From an uncultured Endozoicomonas sp. (GTDB lineage: Bacteria; Pseudomonadota; Gammaproteobacteria; Pseudomonadales; Endozoicomonadaceae): a stretch of 57,595 bases of DNA. Positions 1 through 9,935 of this stretch are shown here, piece by piece (positions within the stretch are counted from its first letter, which is position 1; each line of letters starts with the position of its first letter). The notes beneath the pieces were generated by a model. It was not told where the DNA came from. It did not search any database and was given only the letters and a program-made list of their open reading frames with translations. The stretch covers positions 1 to 57,595 of the forward strand of contig NZ_CANMAO010000014.1 of the NCBI RefSeq assembly GCF_947495845.1, written 5' to 3'. Both the position numbers and the translations under genes were made by a program.

Positions 1-45
1 TCATCGCCAGGCACTAAATTACCCTTGAGTTCGCTCAAGGCTGTG

Positions 46-77
46 AAAACCCCGAGCACTTCGTGTTCGGGGTTTTT
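46..77. terminator. Bidirectional intrinsic terminator
   Basis: A 13-bp stem with one G-T pair is closed by a TTCG tetraloop and followed by a T run. The other strand also ends in T residues, so it can stop transcription both from the left and from the minus-strand gene that ends at 108. A second, 7-bp hairpin with a TTCG loop lies just upstream at 23-40. A frame open from the left edge stops at 15-17 and may be the tail of a gene that lies outside the window; too little is present to identify it. Confidence 0.8.
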
Positions 78-107
78 GCTATGTGACCTATTAAATTTAA
101 ACCAGTT

Positions 108-467
108 TCAAACTGGAAAAGCCAAGCCGGCAAATAGCCTGAAGACCCCAATAGCCAAGCTCAGTAACATCCCCCAGCCAAAGTTCTTAATTTCGAATCC
201 ATCAATAAGCTTGCTCGCCATAATCAGAATCAGAGCATTGATTACCCACGTAAACAAACCCAGTGTTAACACGTTAATGGGTAACGTTAAGATAAGAAGT
301 ACAGGCTTTACAATCAGATTCAGGCAAGTCACGACCATAGCAACCAAGATTGCAACCTGATAGCTACTAATCTCTACTCCCGATAGCATTCTGGAAGAAA
401 AAAAGATAATGAAACCGGAAATACCCAGAATGAATAACTGGAGGATAATAAACAAAAGGATGTCCAT
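108..467 (-). CDS. Small membrane protein, phage holin family 4-like (YvlD-type)
   Basis: The 119-residue product is almost entirely hydrophobic, with about four predicted membrane helices and short polar loops containing the GLFTWVINALIL pattern typical of the YvlD / Phage_holin_4_2 family. Despite the family name these are chromosomal inner-membrane proteins of unknown function, and nothing nearby is phage-like. Translation starts at the ATG at 465-467 with only a weak ribosome site. The gene follows the histidine kinase gene by 65 bases on the same strand and ends at the strong terminator at 46-77, so it may be the last gene of that transcript. The family call is good; the role is unknown. 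Confidence 0.75.
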   Translation of the reverse strand: MDILLFIILQLFILGISGFIIFFSSRMLSGVEISSYQVAILVAMVVTCLNLIVKPVLLILTLPINVLTLGLFTWVINALILIMASKLIDGFEIKNFGWGMLLSLAIGVFRLFAGLAFPV

Positions 468-532
468 CAGAAAACTCTATCAGCTGAAAGCATGATAAAG
501 TTTAGCTAGCGATATATGATATGCCTGAAAAC

Positions 533-3346
533 CTACTTTGAATGATTTAACGCAGATATTGTTTCATCAAGAGCGGATTGTAACGGAAGTATAAGAGAAG
601 CAGCTTTATCAAGATTACTGGCTTTTCCTTCCTTTTCAATGTCAGCTGCGATGGTGGCCAACCGCGTTGCTCCAAGATTACTACTGCTCGACTTTAATGT
701 GTGAGCGGCTCTTACCAAGACATCGATATCAGCGTCTTTTGATGAAGATAAAATATCCGATGCTAGCTTGGGGGCATCCTCCTTATAACTGTCAACTAAC
801 ATTGAGAAGTCATCTTCCATCAGTTCTTTCAGTGATGTCAGTACCGCCTGATCAATGACAGGCTCTTGCTCATCATCACCGACCTGTTCAGAGGCACTTC
901 GGGTTACCAGTGAGTCAGTGGATGACTCCATATTATTTGTAGTTTCCGATGCAGTTTGAACTAACCACTTTTCGAGCTGGGATTTTAAAAGTCCAATCTT
1001 AACCGGCTTGCTTATGTAATCATCCATGCCTGCAGCAATGCACTTTTCCCGGTCTTCGGTCATTGCATTAGCCGTCATCGCAACAATGGGTGTACGGGGG
1101 AGTTGCTGATCTCTTTCACGTTGCCTGATGACGCCGGTGGCTTCATAACCACTCATCTCAGGCATTTGGCAGTCCATAAGAATAATGTCGTATGCATAAC
1201 TACCACTCATGTTAACGGCGATTTTTCCGTCCTCAGCCAGAGCGATATTATTCAGCCCCAGCTTCTTTAACATGCTGATAGCGACTTTTTGATTCACCAC
1301 GTTATCTTCGACCAGTAATACCTTAATATCATCAGAAAAGATGGGTCGTTCTTCAACAGGCTTAATGCTTCTGTCCTCCGGTGATTGATGATAGTGCATC
1401 ACCTGCATGGTGGTATCTAATAGTCGTGCCTGACGAAAGGGTTTACTCAGGCAGGCAGAAATACCAACAGCTTTAAGCTCAGCCTGAGAAAGCAAACCTG
1501 TAGAACTCAACATAATACGACGAACTGATTTTAACTGGCTGTCATCTTCAATCAGCTTGGACAATGTCAGACCATCCATTTCCGGCATATCCATGTCGAG
1601 AAAGAGTAACTCAAATGGTTGCTCATTGGTTACCGCTTCTTTTAATTGTTCCAGTGCTGAGGTAGCGCTGTTGGCTTCACTGTGATCAAGCCCCCAGGAC
1701 GTAAGATAGTGTTTGAGGATTTCACGGTTGGTCTTATTGTCATCAACAACCAGAGCCTTCATGCCATCGAGTACATGATACACCTGTGACTTCTGAACCT
1801 TGCGGGTTTTGGATATATCCATATCCAATGAAAAACTGAATGTGGAGCCTTCACCCTGGGTGCTGCTTACATTCATCTCTCCACTCATTAACTCAACTAA
1901 TTGTTTTGAAATAGTCAGTCCCAGTCCGGTACCTCCAAACTTCCGGGTTGTGCTTCCATCCGCCTGTGTGAATTCATTAAACAGGGTCGAAATTTTGTCC
2001 TCGGCTATACCAATACCAGTGTCTTCTACTGAGAAGTCTATTTGTGCTACAGATCGAGTGCGCTCTACCAGATTCACTCTGACACTGATTCCACCTTCCG
2101 TTGTGAACTTAACGGCATTCCCGATAAGATTGGTTAAAATCTGCCGTAATCGAACCGGGTCACCTTTTAATATGGGCGGGATATCCACGTCGATATAACA
2201 GCTGAGTTCAAGCCCTTTCTCTCTTGCTGTTCCTGCTAATAATGCGCAAACATCTTCAACCACTTCACTGACGCTCACATCAATATGCTCAACAACCAAC
2301 TTTCCTGCTTCAATTTTGGAAAAGTCGAGAATGTCATTAATGATGGAAAGCAGTGAGTTTGCTGACGAGTAGGCGGTATTCAAAAAATCCCTTTGCGACT
2401 TATCCAGAGAAGTGTCTTTCATCAGATCCAACATGCCGAGAACGCCATTCATCGGGGTGCGGATTTCATGGCTCATGTTGGCAAGAAAGGCGCTTTTGGC
2501 TTTGGCTGCATCAAGGGCTGATTCTTTGGTGTTGTTAAGCTCAGAGATATTATCCTTCAGCTCTCTATTTGCTTTTTTCAGCTCATGGGTTCGATCAGAA
2601 ACCGTGGCTTCGAGGGTTTCCCGATGTTGTTGCAGCCGGTCATCCCGCTCTTTTATCTGCATCAGCATGTCATTGAAGCAATCATAAAGCTGCCCGATTT
2701 CATCGTTATCCAGCTTTTGAACATGACGATCATATTGTTGGTATTCAGTGATCTCGTTGATGGTATCTGCCAAGTCAGTGATTGGGTTGGCCAGAAGTTT
2801 TTGTAAACGGCCACTGAGAAAGGCAGCCAGAACCAATGAAATCAGCGCGGCAATAAGAATCAGAAATAGAATCTGGGTTAAGTGGAGGTAGAGCTCACTC
2901 AGGTTTGACTGGATATAGATGGCCCCAAGAAACTGGCCATCTAATGAAATAGGTCGGTAGACGTGTAATTTGCCTTGATCAAACAGTGTCACTGGCTGGG
3001 TGAGGTCTTCAAGTGTAAACGCCCATGGCTGCTTTTTATTTTTGTAGTAGGCACCAATTTGCTGGCCGTTTTCACTTAACAGGTAAGCGGCTTCAATTTC
3101 CTCTGTTGTGGAAAACCCATTTAATAGTTCTTCAGCTGAGGCACTGTCCTCGAACATCAAAGCCGCCTGAGCGTTGGCGCCAACGACGTTGATCAATGTC
3201 TCCATTTTGTTGGTCATAATCGTGCGCGAGTGCAGGTACTCGCTGATGCTCTGTACACTTAAGGTGACCAGCAAGACAGAATACGTCGTCATCAGCATCG
3301 CATAACGAAGTTTCTTTTTGATGGGCAGGTTCTTGAAAGTCACCAT
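533..3346 (-). CDS. Hybrid sensor histidine kinase with CHASE8-type sensor, two receiver domains and Hpt
   Basis: This is a 937-residue inner-membrane phosphorelay kinase. Visible in order: a first membrane helix (about 14-33), a periplasmic CHASE8-like sensor (about 34-150), a second helix (154-178), HAMP (180-232), a coiled linker, HisKA with the H-box [12 protein letters not shown] (His293), an ATPase domain with N box LIGNAVKFT and G box [10 protein letters not shown], receiver 1 (Asp584, Lys635), receiver 2 (Asp725, Lys780) and a C-terminal Hpt domain (AAHTLKSS, His882). All phosphotransfer residues are present. Its ATG lies five bases after the stop of the YfiR-like gene with no clear ribosome site, suggesting translational coupling. 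CHASE8 is also the sensor domain of YfiN, the partner of YfiR in Pseudomonas, so the neighbour is the likely input. No output regulator lies in the window. Confidence 0.92.
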   Translation of the reverse strand: MVTFKNLPIKKKLRYAMLMTTYSVLLVTLSVQSISEYLHSRTIMTNKMETLINVVGANAQAALMFEDSASAEELLNGFSTTEEIEAAYLLSENGQQIGAYYKNKKQPWAFTLEDLTQPVTLFDQGKLHVYRPISLDGQFLGAIYIQSNLSELYLHLTQILFLILIAALISLVLAAFLSGRLQKLLANPITDLADTINEITEYQQYDRHVQKLDNDEIGQLYDCFNDMLMQIKERDDRLQQHRETLEATVSDRTHELKKANRELKDNISELNNTKESALDAAKAKSAFLANMSHEIRTPMNGVLGMLDLMKDTSLDKSQRDFLNTAYSSANSLLSIINDILDFSKIEAGKLVVEHIDVSVSEVVEDVCALLAGTAREKGLELSCYIDVDIPPILKGDPVRLRQILTNLIGNAVKFTTEGGISVRVNLVERTRSVAQIDFSVEDTGIGIAEDKISTLFNEFTQADGSTTRKFGGTGLGLTISKQLVELMSGEMNVSSTQGEGSTFSFSLDMDISKTRKVQKSQVYHVLDGMKALVVDDNKTNREILKHYLTSWGLDHSEANSATSALEQLKEAVTNEQPFELLFLDMDMPEMDGLTLSKLIEDDSQLKSVRRIMLSSTGLLSQAELKAVGISACLSKPFRQARLLDTTMQVMHYHQSPEDRSIKPVEERPIFSDDIKVLLVEDNVVNQKVAISMLKKLGLNNIALAEDGKIAVNMSGSYAYDIILMDCQMPEMSGYEATGVIRQRERDQQLPRTPIVAMTANAMTEDREKCIAAGMDDYISKPVKIGLLKSQLEKWLVQTASETTNNMESSTDSLVTRSASEQVGDDEQEPVIDQAVLTSLKELMEDDFSMLVDSYKEDAPKLASDILSSSKDADIDVLVRAAHTLKSSSSNLGATRLATIAADIEKEGKASNLDKAASLILPLQSALDETISALNHSK

Positions 3347-3351
3347 AGTGG

Positions 3352-3891
3352 TTAATCAACAATTTTTGCCAGTTTCATCAGTTGCGGGCTAATGGATAGC
3401 CCTGCATTACGAGTCGAGCCTTTACTGATGGCAAAACGGATTTTGCTGCCAGTTCTGAACAGTTCAATGATGCCACCCTGAAAGGCGAAGTCATCATTGT
3501 CACTGATGGTCAGTACCGGCTTTTTCTGAAGTTTTTTCAGTACAGTAGCAACATCGATATTATTTATGTTGTGGACATAAACCATATCGCAAAGCTTATC
3601 CAGAGGAGCTGCCGGCGCTTTATGAGTCACTGAGATGCGCCTGCCCATACTGAACTTATGATTAATTTTGGCAAGTTCGCTGTTAATGCCGCCACTGCCA
3701 ATAACGCATAAGGCAAGTGTCTGCTTCTTAGCAGGCCAGGTAATAAACTTGGTCAGTTTGAAAACAATGGCAGCTTTCACCTTGTCTTCTTTCGTTGCCT
3801 CATTCGCTGCAGATATTGGTGCCCAAAAAACCGAGGCGAAGGCCAATGCCAATAGTGGGCGAAGCAGGATGGGGCGTTTGAATATCAACAT
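3352..3891 (-). CDS. YfiR family periplasmic protein
   Basis: The 179-residue protein has an N-terminal signal peptide (hydrophobic stretch [18 protein letters not shown]) and a YfiR (formerly DUF4154) domain: [15 protein letters not shown] near the start, a central CVIGSG strand, and the C-terminal GGIIELF and IRFAIS strands. An ATG at 3987 would add 32 residues with no signal sequence, so I chose the ATG at 3889-3891, which has GGGAG upstream. In Pseudomonas, YfiR is a periplasmic repressor that binds the CHASE8 domain of the diguanylate cyclase YfiN. Here the gene sits between a TonB-dependent receptor (22-base gap) and a CHASE8 histidine kinase (5-base gap), so I infer it relays an envelope signal to the kinase. 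Confidence 0.85.
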   Translation of the reverse strand: MLIFKRPILLRPLLALAFASVFWAPISAANEATKEDKVKAAIVFKLTKFITWPAKKQTLALCVIGSGGINSELAKINHKFSMGRRISVTHKAPAAPLDKLCDMVYVHNINNIDVATVLKKLQKKPVLTISDNDDFAFQGGIIELFRTGSKIRFAISKGSTRNAGLSISPQLMKLAKIVD

Positions 3892-3913
3892 GTCGTATAT
3901 CTCCCAATCCTGT

Positions 3914-6055
3914 TTAGTGTTTCCAGCGCAACTGAAGGTACCATGATGCTTCGACCTCCGTTGCCCCAAGACCACTGAAAATTTCATCGAACTCTTTGCG
4001 CTGAGTTTCGAATAGGTTCTGTCCTACGATTGAGAATTCAAGGTTGTCCTCAAAGGTTCTGGTCGCCTTTACATCTAAGGCCGTGTAGGCACCGACTTTT
4101 GCGTTGGTCATGTTGTCCATATATCGAATCCAGGTATCTAATTCCCAGTGATTTGGCAAATTCATGCTGGAGCGAATATTGGCGCTATGTTGGGCGGGGA
4201 GGTCTTCTATTGTTTGTTCATTTCTGTCGAGAAATAGGTCCCCTTCTTTATGATGGTGAGCATCAGTCTGGATAAAACTGTAATTGAACTGCAGCTTCCA
4301 CCATGAAGTTGCCTGCCAGTCAGCAGTTACTTCAAGGCCGTAAGACGTTGCATCAATGCCGTTGGAAAGAATGGTTGGAGCCTGACTAACGAAGTAGTCT
4401 TTGTCTGTGGCGTAAACAAGCCGCCCAGCGTGACGAGGGTCGGTAGATGTTGTTAAGCCATTTATTGAGCAGCCGGCTCCATAATTGGAAGTTCCATCTA
4501 AGCAATTTGGAGCACTTACATAGGCCAGAATATCATCATAGTGATTAACAAATAATGTGGAGTCGATTCTAAAATGATCCGTAAATGTTTCACGGTAACC
4601 AATCTCGAAAGAAAGTAGTTTTTCAGAGTCTAACTCAGGGTTGCCTGCAATAGGAATGAGATAGTTTATATCCTCTGTAGGCTCAAAATTGAATGTAACA
4701 CCAACAGTCTGCAATTCTGTCTCACTAAGAGAGGGTGTTTTTACTGCTCTGGAAATCGCAGACCAAAAGGTTCTATTCTCAGTCGGCTTCCACGTCAACC
4801 GTATATTTGGCTGATACTCGAAACCGGTAAAGTCGTTATGCTCGAAACGAGAACCAAATGTGAATACTGTATTATTTGCCATGGTTACATCGTATTGAAT
4901 GAAGGCACTATAGAGCTCGTTCACTTTTCGGTCACTGCCATCCAACAGGTACATGTAATCAGTGCCTTCGACGCTATACCAGGTTGAGCGATAGCCAAGT
5001 CCCCAGATTAAAAAAAGATCTTTGGCGGGAACAAAACTGTTTTGGTAATCGATAGCAAAGTCATCACGTTTTTCAGTAATTCGGTAATCAAAGTTTTGAT
5101 AGTTATCATAAACAGCTCGCACAGAATGATGGTTGTCTTTCCAATGAACCATCAGGTTGCCGCCTTTTTGATCTCGGCTTTTATCCGTTAGTAACTGTTC
5201 ACCTTGTGCTGGTTCATCGGCATCAAAAATTTTCAGCGATGGTTGTGTTGAACCTTCATAAATATCTCCCTGAACCGTCCACTCTGAACTCCCGGTAGGC
5301 TGCCAGCTGGCTTTGAAACCTGAGCGACGCATGTGCCAGCTGTCGTCAGCATTTTTGCCAAGAGAATGTTTTTCCCTCGACTCACTTGAATTAAGTAAGC
5401 TATTACGTTCAAACTGCTTGTAATAGGCTCTGTAGTAACCATCGTTACCAAATTGTCCGCCGTAACGGTATGCGCCAAAAAATCTTTCGTCTGAACCAAA
5501 CCCTGTGGATAACAACCCACCCTGAGTATCAGCAGCATGCTTGGTGATGATGTTGATCACACCATTTACGGCATTGGCTCCCCATAGCGCAGCACCCGGC
5601 CCTCGAATCACTTCGATGCGGGCAATGTCTTCCAGCATGGTGTCTTGAACGTCCCAGTTTACGCCGGAGAAAAGAGGCGAATACACTGTTCTGCCATCAA
5701 TCAAAACCAGCAGCTTGTTAGCAAAGATGTAGTTGAAACCCCGGGTACTGATCGACCAGGTGTTGTTGTTCAATCGAGCTACCTGCATTCCGGGAACCAT
5801 TCGCAAAGCTTCTGGAATGGAGGTGACTCCGGTTCTTCTAATGTCTTCATCGGAGATGACATAAACTGCAGCAGGCGAGTCTGTCAGGCGTTGCTTTCTT
5901 TTGGATACCGAAGTGACATCGGGCACATCCAGAGAGATCAGCTCTTGAAGGCTGAGGTCTAATAATGAGTCATCCGATGGCGTGTCAGCAGAGATGGCAA
6001 AAGGTGCTACGAAAATAGCGCCGCTCAGCAGTAAGGAAAGGTAAGTTCTTTTCAA
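3914..6055 (-). CDS. TonB-dependent outer-membrane receptor
   Basis: The 713-residue protein has a signal peptide (cut near residue 23), a TonB-box-like stretch DVTSVSKRKQ, a plug domain (about 55-165) with IPEALRMVPGMQVAR, GFNYIFANKLLVLIDGR and IEVIRGPGAALWGANAVNG, and a 22-strand-type barrel ending in the aromatic YLQLRWKH. It lacks the N-terminal STN signalling extension, so direct FecA-type signalling to a sigma factor is not expected. Ligand unknown. This receptor subgroup is often found beside YfiR-family and histidine-kinase or GGDEF genes, as here. A peptidase gene precedes it on the same strand by 86 bases. Confidence 0.92.
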   Translation of the reverse strand: MKRTYLSLLLSGAIFVAPFAISADTPSDDSLLDLSLQELISLDVPDVTSVSKRKQRLTDSPAAVYVISDEDIRRTGVTSIPEALRMVPGMQVARLNNNTWSISTRGFNYIFANKLLVLIDGRTVYSPLFSGVNWDVQDTMLEDIARIEVIRGPGAALWGANAVNGVINIITKHAADTQGGLLSTGFGSDERFFGAYRYGGQFGNDGYYRAYYKQFERNSLLNSSESREKHSLGKNADDSWHMRRSGFKASWQPTGSSEWTVQGDIYEGSTQPSLKIFDADEPAQGEQLLTDKSRDQKGGNLMVHWKDNHHSVRAVYDNYQNFDYRITEKRDDFAIDYQNSFVPAKDLFLIWGLGYRSTWYSVEGTDYMYLLDGSDRKVNELYSAFIQYDVTMANNTVFTFGSRFEHNDFTGFEYQPNIRLTWKPTENRTFWSAISRAVKTPSLSETELQTVGVTFNFEPTEDINYLIPIAGNPELDSEKLLSFEIGYRETFTDHFRIDSTLFVNHYDDILAYVSAPNCLDGTSNYGAGCSINGLTTSTDPRHAGRLVYATDKDYFVSQAPTILSNGIDATSYGLEVTADWQATSWWKLQFNYSFIQTDAHHHKEGDLFLDRNEQTIEDLPAQHSANIRSSMNLPNHWELDTWIRYMDNMTNAKVGAYTALDVKATRTFEDNLEFSIVGQNLFETQRKEFDEIFSGLGATEVEASWYLQLRWKH

Positions 6056-6141
6056 GGCTCCACTCCATTGGAATTCCTGAAAGGATACGTACTGCTGAAT
6101 CGTTCTTTCGATTAAGGTTCTTCTTAAAAACTAGCTGATAA

Positions 6142-7569
6142 TCAACGTTGCAGTGGATCTTTTTGCAGACTTTCCTGCACAAGCTGTAAAAAATCGGCAG
6201 CATCGACGATGCCTGCGCCACAACGGGATAGTGTGCAGTTGCTATCGACAGGAAAAGCACGTGCTGACGCTTTGAGTAACGTTTCTCGTTCTGCAGGCGT
6301 TAGATCCGGGTTGATACCGACGCTTAAACCAATAAGACCAGCGACTTGTGGTGTTGCCATGCTGGTGCCCTGCAATTCTTTGTAAGAAGATTCTTCCGTG
6401 CTATTTAAGCCGGAATTGAACAGCGATAGAACACCATTGCCTTGAATCTTGGTTTCACCACCGGGTGCCATAATATCCACGTTATTGCCGTAGTTTGAGT
6501 ACCAGGCTCGCTGAGCCAAACGATTTATGGCACCAACGACAATGACATTATCACAGTTGGCGGGTGTCGTTAATTCAGCGTTACGTTGACTGTTGCCTGC
6601 CGCCACAACAATGGTGACACCGGTTGCCACAATCTCATTAATAGCATTCTGATAAGTTTGTGAGCAGGTTAAGGATGAGCTGCCAAGACTAAGGTTTAAA
6701 ACGCTCACAGGGTGTTTATTGATTGGCATGCCAAATACCGGCAGCCCAGCTGCCCACCGCATGGCCGCAGTGATATCTGAAGAATAACCACCACAGCGCC
6801 CGAGTACCCTCAATGGCAGAATGGAGGATTGCCAGAGTACGCCGGCAACACCATCGCTGTTGTTTCCAGAAGCACCAATCGTGCCCATCACATGGGTTCC
6901 ATGCCAGCTGCTTTTGCGAGTATTAGTGGGGACTGGATTACCGTTGTTAGTGCCGCAGGCACCGGGCTGAAGAGAGTCGCCGGTGTCTAGTGGAGAGTTA
7001 TCCCAGCCGTCACCGTCATTGGCCATCCATGGGTCTGAAATAAAGTCATAGCCTGGCAGTAACTGGTCATTAATATCATCGTGCTCGGTGAACCCTGTAT
7101 CCGGTACGCCAATGGTAATGTCTTTGTTGCCTGTGGATATATCCCAGGCTGCCAGGAGATTGATGCCTGCTTGCTGCTCAAAAAAATGCCACTGCTCATT
7201 AAAAAGTGGGTCGTCTGGAACCATCATGGAGTGCATCAACAAGTCTGGTTCAGCAAAGGCCACCTGAGGATCTTTTTCAAGAGAGTCAGCCAGAATTTGC
7301 ACGTCTTCAATATCAAGGTTGGCACCGATATCAAAAATTTCCCGTCGCTTGCCCGAAGCAACACCAAACCCACCTTCAGTGGTGCCCTGTTTGATAAAAG
7401 CGATAGCATTGGCTCTGGTAGGATTTTCTTTAAAATGAATAATGATTCGATCGGTTTTTTTGATATTTAAGCGAAAGCTGCCGCTATCGGCCTGAGCAAC
7501 AGAGATATCCATAAGCAACTGGCTTATCAGGAGAAAAATAGAAAAACAGGGTGAGCCAAAAGCTTTCAT
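6142..7569 (-). CDS. Secreted S8 (subtilisin-type) serine peptidase
   Basis: The 475-residue product has a signal peptide (about 1-27), an inhibitor-like propeptide (about 35-112) and a subtilase domain with the full catalytic triad: Asp157 in IGVPDTGF, His223 in SWHGTHVMGT and Ser403 in GTSMATPQVAG; Asn326 in VVAAGNS is the oxyanion residue. Residues DGDGWDNSP form an Asp-rich loop, possibly for calcium. There is no autotransporter barrel or PPC domain at the C-terminus, so export through Sec to the periplasm or outside is likely. The gene lies upstream of the TonB receptor on the same strand and may be co-transcribed; release of a peptide ligand for that receptor is speculation. Confidence 0.92.
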   Translation of the reverse strand: MKAFGSPCFSIFLLISQLLMDISVAQADSGSFRLNIKKTDRIIIHFKENPTRANAIAFIKQGTTEGGFGVASGKRREIFDIGANLDIEDVQILADSLEKDPQVAFAEPDLLMHSMMVPDDPLFNEQWHFFEQQAGINLLAAWDISTGNKDITIGVPDTGFTEHDDINDQLLPGYDFISDPWMANDGDGWDNSPLDTGDSLQPGACGTNNGNPVPTNTRKSSWHGTHVMGTIGASGNNSDGVAGVLWQSSILPLRVLGRCGGYSSDITAAMRWAAGLPVFGMPINKHPVSVLNLSLGSSSLTCSQTYQNAINEIVATGVTIVVAAGNSQRNAELTTPANCDNVIVVGAINRLAQRAWYSNYGNNVDIMAPGGETKIQGNGVLSLFNSGLNSTEESSYKELQGTSMATPQVAGLIGLSVGINPDLTPAERETLLKASARAFPVDSNCTLSRCGAGIVDAADFLQLVQESLQKDPLQR

Positions 7570-7668
7570 TTCAGTCGTTTCATATTTCGTGATTAGCGAT
7601 TTGTTTGGAAAGTCGATGTTTAAAAAGTATGGTTGAATTCAGGGAGTGCTTCAAAAAATGGACAGAAA

Positions 7669-8232
7669 ATGATTGATCAGATTCTAAATATCACCAGTCA
7701 CCCGTTACTTATAGCCGTATTAATTGTTGTTGCGACATGGGTGCTGGAAGATGCTGCCATTATTTCGGCAGCGTTATTGAGTATTGATGGCTTTATCGGG
7801 CCTCTGTTGGCATTTCTGGCGCTGTTTATTGGTATTTTCTCTGGGGATCTTGGTTTATATGGTCTTGGTCGTATGCTGGCAAAATGGCCTCTGTTAAGTC
7901 GTCAACTGAACCGCTGGTTTTCAGAAGAGAAAATAAGTAATGCGAATGAATGGCTGCGTCAGCGTATGGTTTATACCGTGCTGACTGTTCGGGTCATTCC
8001 CGGATTAAGGTTGCCTTCCTATTTAGCCTGTGGATATTTCAGCTATTCATTTCAGTTGTTTGCCGGTTTAGTGTTGATGGCATCATTGGTGTGGACCGGG
8101 ATTTTATTCTTTGCACTTTACTGGTTTGGCTCCATGTTCTGGTCTGAACTATCTGCTTACAAATGGTTTTTATTGCCTTTGTTTGTTTTGGGTATTGTTT
8201 TTCTTCATAAACGGGTTCAGGTATCTCGATAA
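7669..8232 (+). CDS. DedA family membrane protein
   Basis: The 187-residue protein has about five hydrophobic segments and the DedA/SNARE-associated pattern: an acidic LEDAAIISAALL re-entrant start, GDLGLYGLGRMLAK, and VRVIPGLRLPSYLACGYFSYS with the conserved arginine and proline. DedA proteins are inner-membrane transporters or flippases, some of which recycle undecaprenyl phosphate. The frame is open from a TTG at 7633, but the ATG at 7669 gives the normal family N-terminus, so I used it; the ribosome site is weak. It is divergent from the S8 peptidase and precedes an ATP-grasp gene. Confidence 0.82.
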   Translation: MIDQILNITSHPLLIAVLIVVATWVLEDAAIISAALLSIDGFIGPLLAFLALFIGIFSGDLGLYGLGRMLAKWPLLSRQLNRWFSEEKISNANEWLRQRMVYTVLTVRVIPGLRLPSYLACGYFSYSFQLFAGLVLMASLVWTGILFFALYWFGSMFWSELSAYKWFLLPLFVLGIVFLHKRVQVSR

Positions 8233-8300
8233 AGTGATTGAATTCCAATAAAGATTTTTTCGGCTGAATGCGGTAGCTTGATAATAATGGAATAATCACT
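8233..8300. repeat. Inverted repeat in the gap between the DedA and ATP-grasp genes
   Basis: AGTGATTGAATTCCA at 8233-8247 and TGGAATAATCACT at 8288-8300 are complementary apart from a two-base bulge, with about 40 bases between them. It fills nearly the whole intergenic gap. It could fold in RNA as an attenuating hairpin or be a remnant of a small palindromic element; no T run follows the second arm. Confidence 0.5.
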
Positions 8301-8310
8301 GGAATTTGAT

Positions 8311-9471
8311 ATGGATACGTCATTTCACAGTCATCAGCCCTCAGATCAGGCGCTGTTCATAGAAAGAACTGCTCAGGGAAAACCAGTTCACCCGGGTATG
8401 CCAAAGCTGGAGCCTGTTAAAAAAACGATCTCATTTTTTGAATTCTGGCCTGGGTATCTGTTTTATATTCCAGTTGCTATTCAATGGCTTTGGTTGGCTA
8501 TTCGATATCGAGGGGTTGGCTTGCCATTGATCGCGAATCCATCCATTCCCTTAAGTGGAATGGTGGGAGAATCGAAAGCCGATATTTTCTCGCAAGCCAC
8601 TGGTGAGGCAAAAGAAAAGATAGCCAACTGGGTGCTACTGGAAAACTGGCAAAACGCAAAAGAAGGTGCAGAGCGAGCCAGCGATTTAATATTAGAAAAC
8701 GGTCTCGACTATCCATTAGTGGCAAAGCCGGACATTGGTTGCAGAGGCGCTGGAGTTCAGCTGATCCGAAGTCAGGATGAACTACGCGCTTATATTGCGT
8801 CTTTCCCGAAAAACGGCCGCATAGTCTTTCAACAACTGGTGCCCTACGAGGCAGAAGCCGGTGTCTTCTATATTCGCTACCCCGGCGAGAAGAAAGGCAG
8901 AATTATCTCAATTACGCTGAAATATTCACCTTATGTCATTGGTAACGGTAAGCAGACTCTGGAAGAACTCATCGAGAATGATCCCAGAGCAGGGCAGCTC
9001 AAGCATCTTTATCTGCCAAGGCATGCCGACCGGTTGCAGGATGTATTGCCTGCAGGGCAGCCATTTCGTCTGGCTTTTACCGGTAGTCACAGCAGAGGCT
9101 GTATCTTCAGAGATGGGCGACAGTATATTTCTTCAGAAATGACCCAATCGTTTGACAGCGTCTGCGATGGTCTCACGGAATTTCACTACGGGCGGTTTGA
9201 TATACGATTCAAAGATATAGAGTCTCTGATGAAAGGCAAAGACTACTTTATACTGGAAGTAAATGGAGCGAGCAGTGAAGCAGCACATATCTGGGATTGT
9301 CGAGGCTCTTTAACAGAAGCATTTAGAACTCTGTTTTTCCAGTATCGCACCTTGTTCAAGCTGGGTGCTATTAATCGTAAGCGCGGCTTCTCTGCCCAGC
9401 CACTTCGTCAGCTGGTTCAATCCTGGTGGCGTGAGAAGGCATTGGTAAAGCGATATCCGAGCACAGAATAG
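8311..9471 (+). CDS. ATP-grasp domain protein of unknown substrate
   Basis: The 386-residue soluble protein shows an ATP-grasp fold: LDYPLVAKPDIGCRGAGVQ (about 132-150) matches the ATP-binding lysine and glycine-rich loop, IVFQQLVPYEAEAGVFYIR the following strand pair, and YFILEVNGASSEAAHIWD (about 310-328) the metal-binding Glu/Asn pair. It resembles the D-alanine-D-alanine ligase / carbamoyl-phosphate synthase superfamily, but I cannot name the substrate. A hydrophobic stretch around residues 45-60 (PGYLFYIPVAIQWLWLAI) may anchor it to the membrane, unusual for the superfamily. The genes before and after are on the same strand (78- and 20-base gaps), so it may be co-transcribed with the DedA and YHS-domain genes. 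Confidence 0.8.
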   Translation: MDTSFHSHQPSDQALFIERTAQGKPVHPGMPKLEPVKKTISFFEFWPGYLFYIPVAIQWLWLAIRYRGVGLPLIANPSIPLSGMVGESKADIFSQATGEAKEKIANWVLLENWQNAKEGAERASDLILENGLDYPLVAKPDIGCRGAGVQLIRSQDELRAYIASFPKNGRIVFQQLVPYEAEAGVFYIRYPGEKKGRIISITLKYSPYVIGNGKQTLEELIENDPRAGQLKHLYLPRHADRLQDVLPAGQPFRLAFTGSHSRGCIFRDGRQYISSEMTQSFDSVCDGLTEFHYGRFDIRFKDIESLMKGKDYFILEVNGASSEAAHIWDCRGSLTEAFRTLFFQYRTLFKLGAINRKRGFSAQPLRQLVQSWWREKALVKRYPSTE

Positions 9472-9491
9472 CTAATAAGGAGAAGGATCTC

Positions 9492-9935
9492 ATGAATAAG
9501 TGGTTGAAAATCATATCTCTATGGGTCTTTGCTGTTGCAACCAATCTGGCGGCAAATGATCAGATTTACACCGGCTGGCTGAGTAAAAAAGCGGTCAGTG
9601 GCTACGATACCGTGGCCTTTTTTACAGAAGGACAGCCAGTAAAAGGCAATCCCAAATTTAAGTACTCTTATCTTGATGTGGAATGGTATTTCGCTTCTGA
9701 AAAGCATTTAAATCTCTTTAAACAAAACCCGCAGAAATATATGCCTCAATACGGTGGTTTTTGCGCCTGGGCGGTGGCTGCGAAAAAATATCGAGCACCT
9801 GGCGATCCTAAGTATTGGAAAATAGTCGATAATAAATTGTATCTAAACTACGACAGAAGCGTTCAGAACAAATGGCTGAAGGATATTCCAGGTTTTATTA
9901 AATCCGGGGATAAAAACTGGCCTTTGATGAAATAA
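9492..9935 (+). CDS. Exported YHS domain-containing protein
   Basis: The 147-residue protein has a signal peptide (about 1-21) and one YHS domain with AVSGYDTVAFFTEG, FKYSYLDVEWYFASEKHLNLF, NPQKYMPQYGGFCAWAVA. YHS domains usually bind metal, and this periplasmic family is widespread but poorly characterised. A GGAG ribosome site lies upstream of the ATG. Its stop codon overlaps the first bases of a MITE-like element that begins at 9933, so the element inserted right at the end of the gene and may now supply its transcript end. Confidence 0.85.
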   Translation: MNKWLKIISLWVFAVATNLAANDQIYTGWLSKKAVSGYDTVAFFTEGQPVKGNPKFKYSYLDVEWYFASEKHLNLFKQNPQKYMPQYGGFCAWAVAAKKYRAPGDPKYWKIVDNKLYLNYDRSVQNKWLKDIPGFIKSGDKNWPLMK

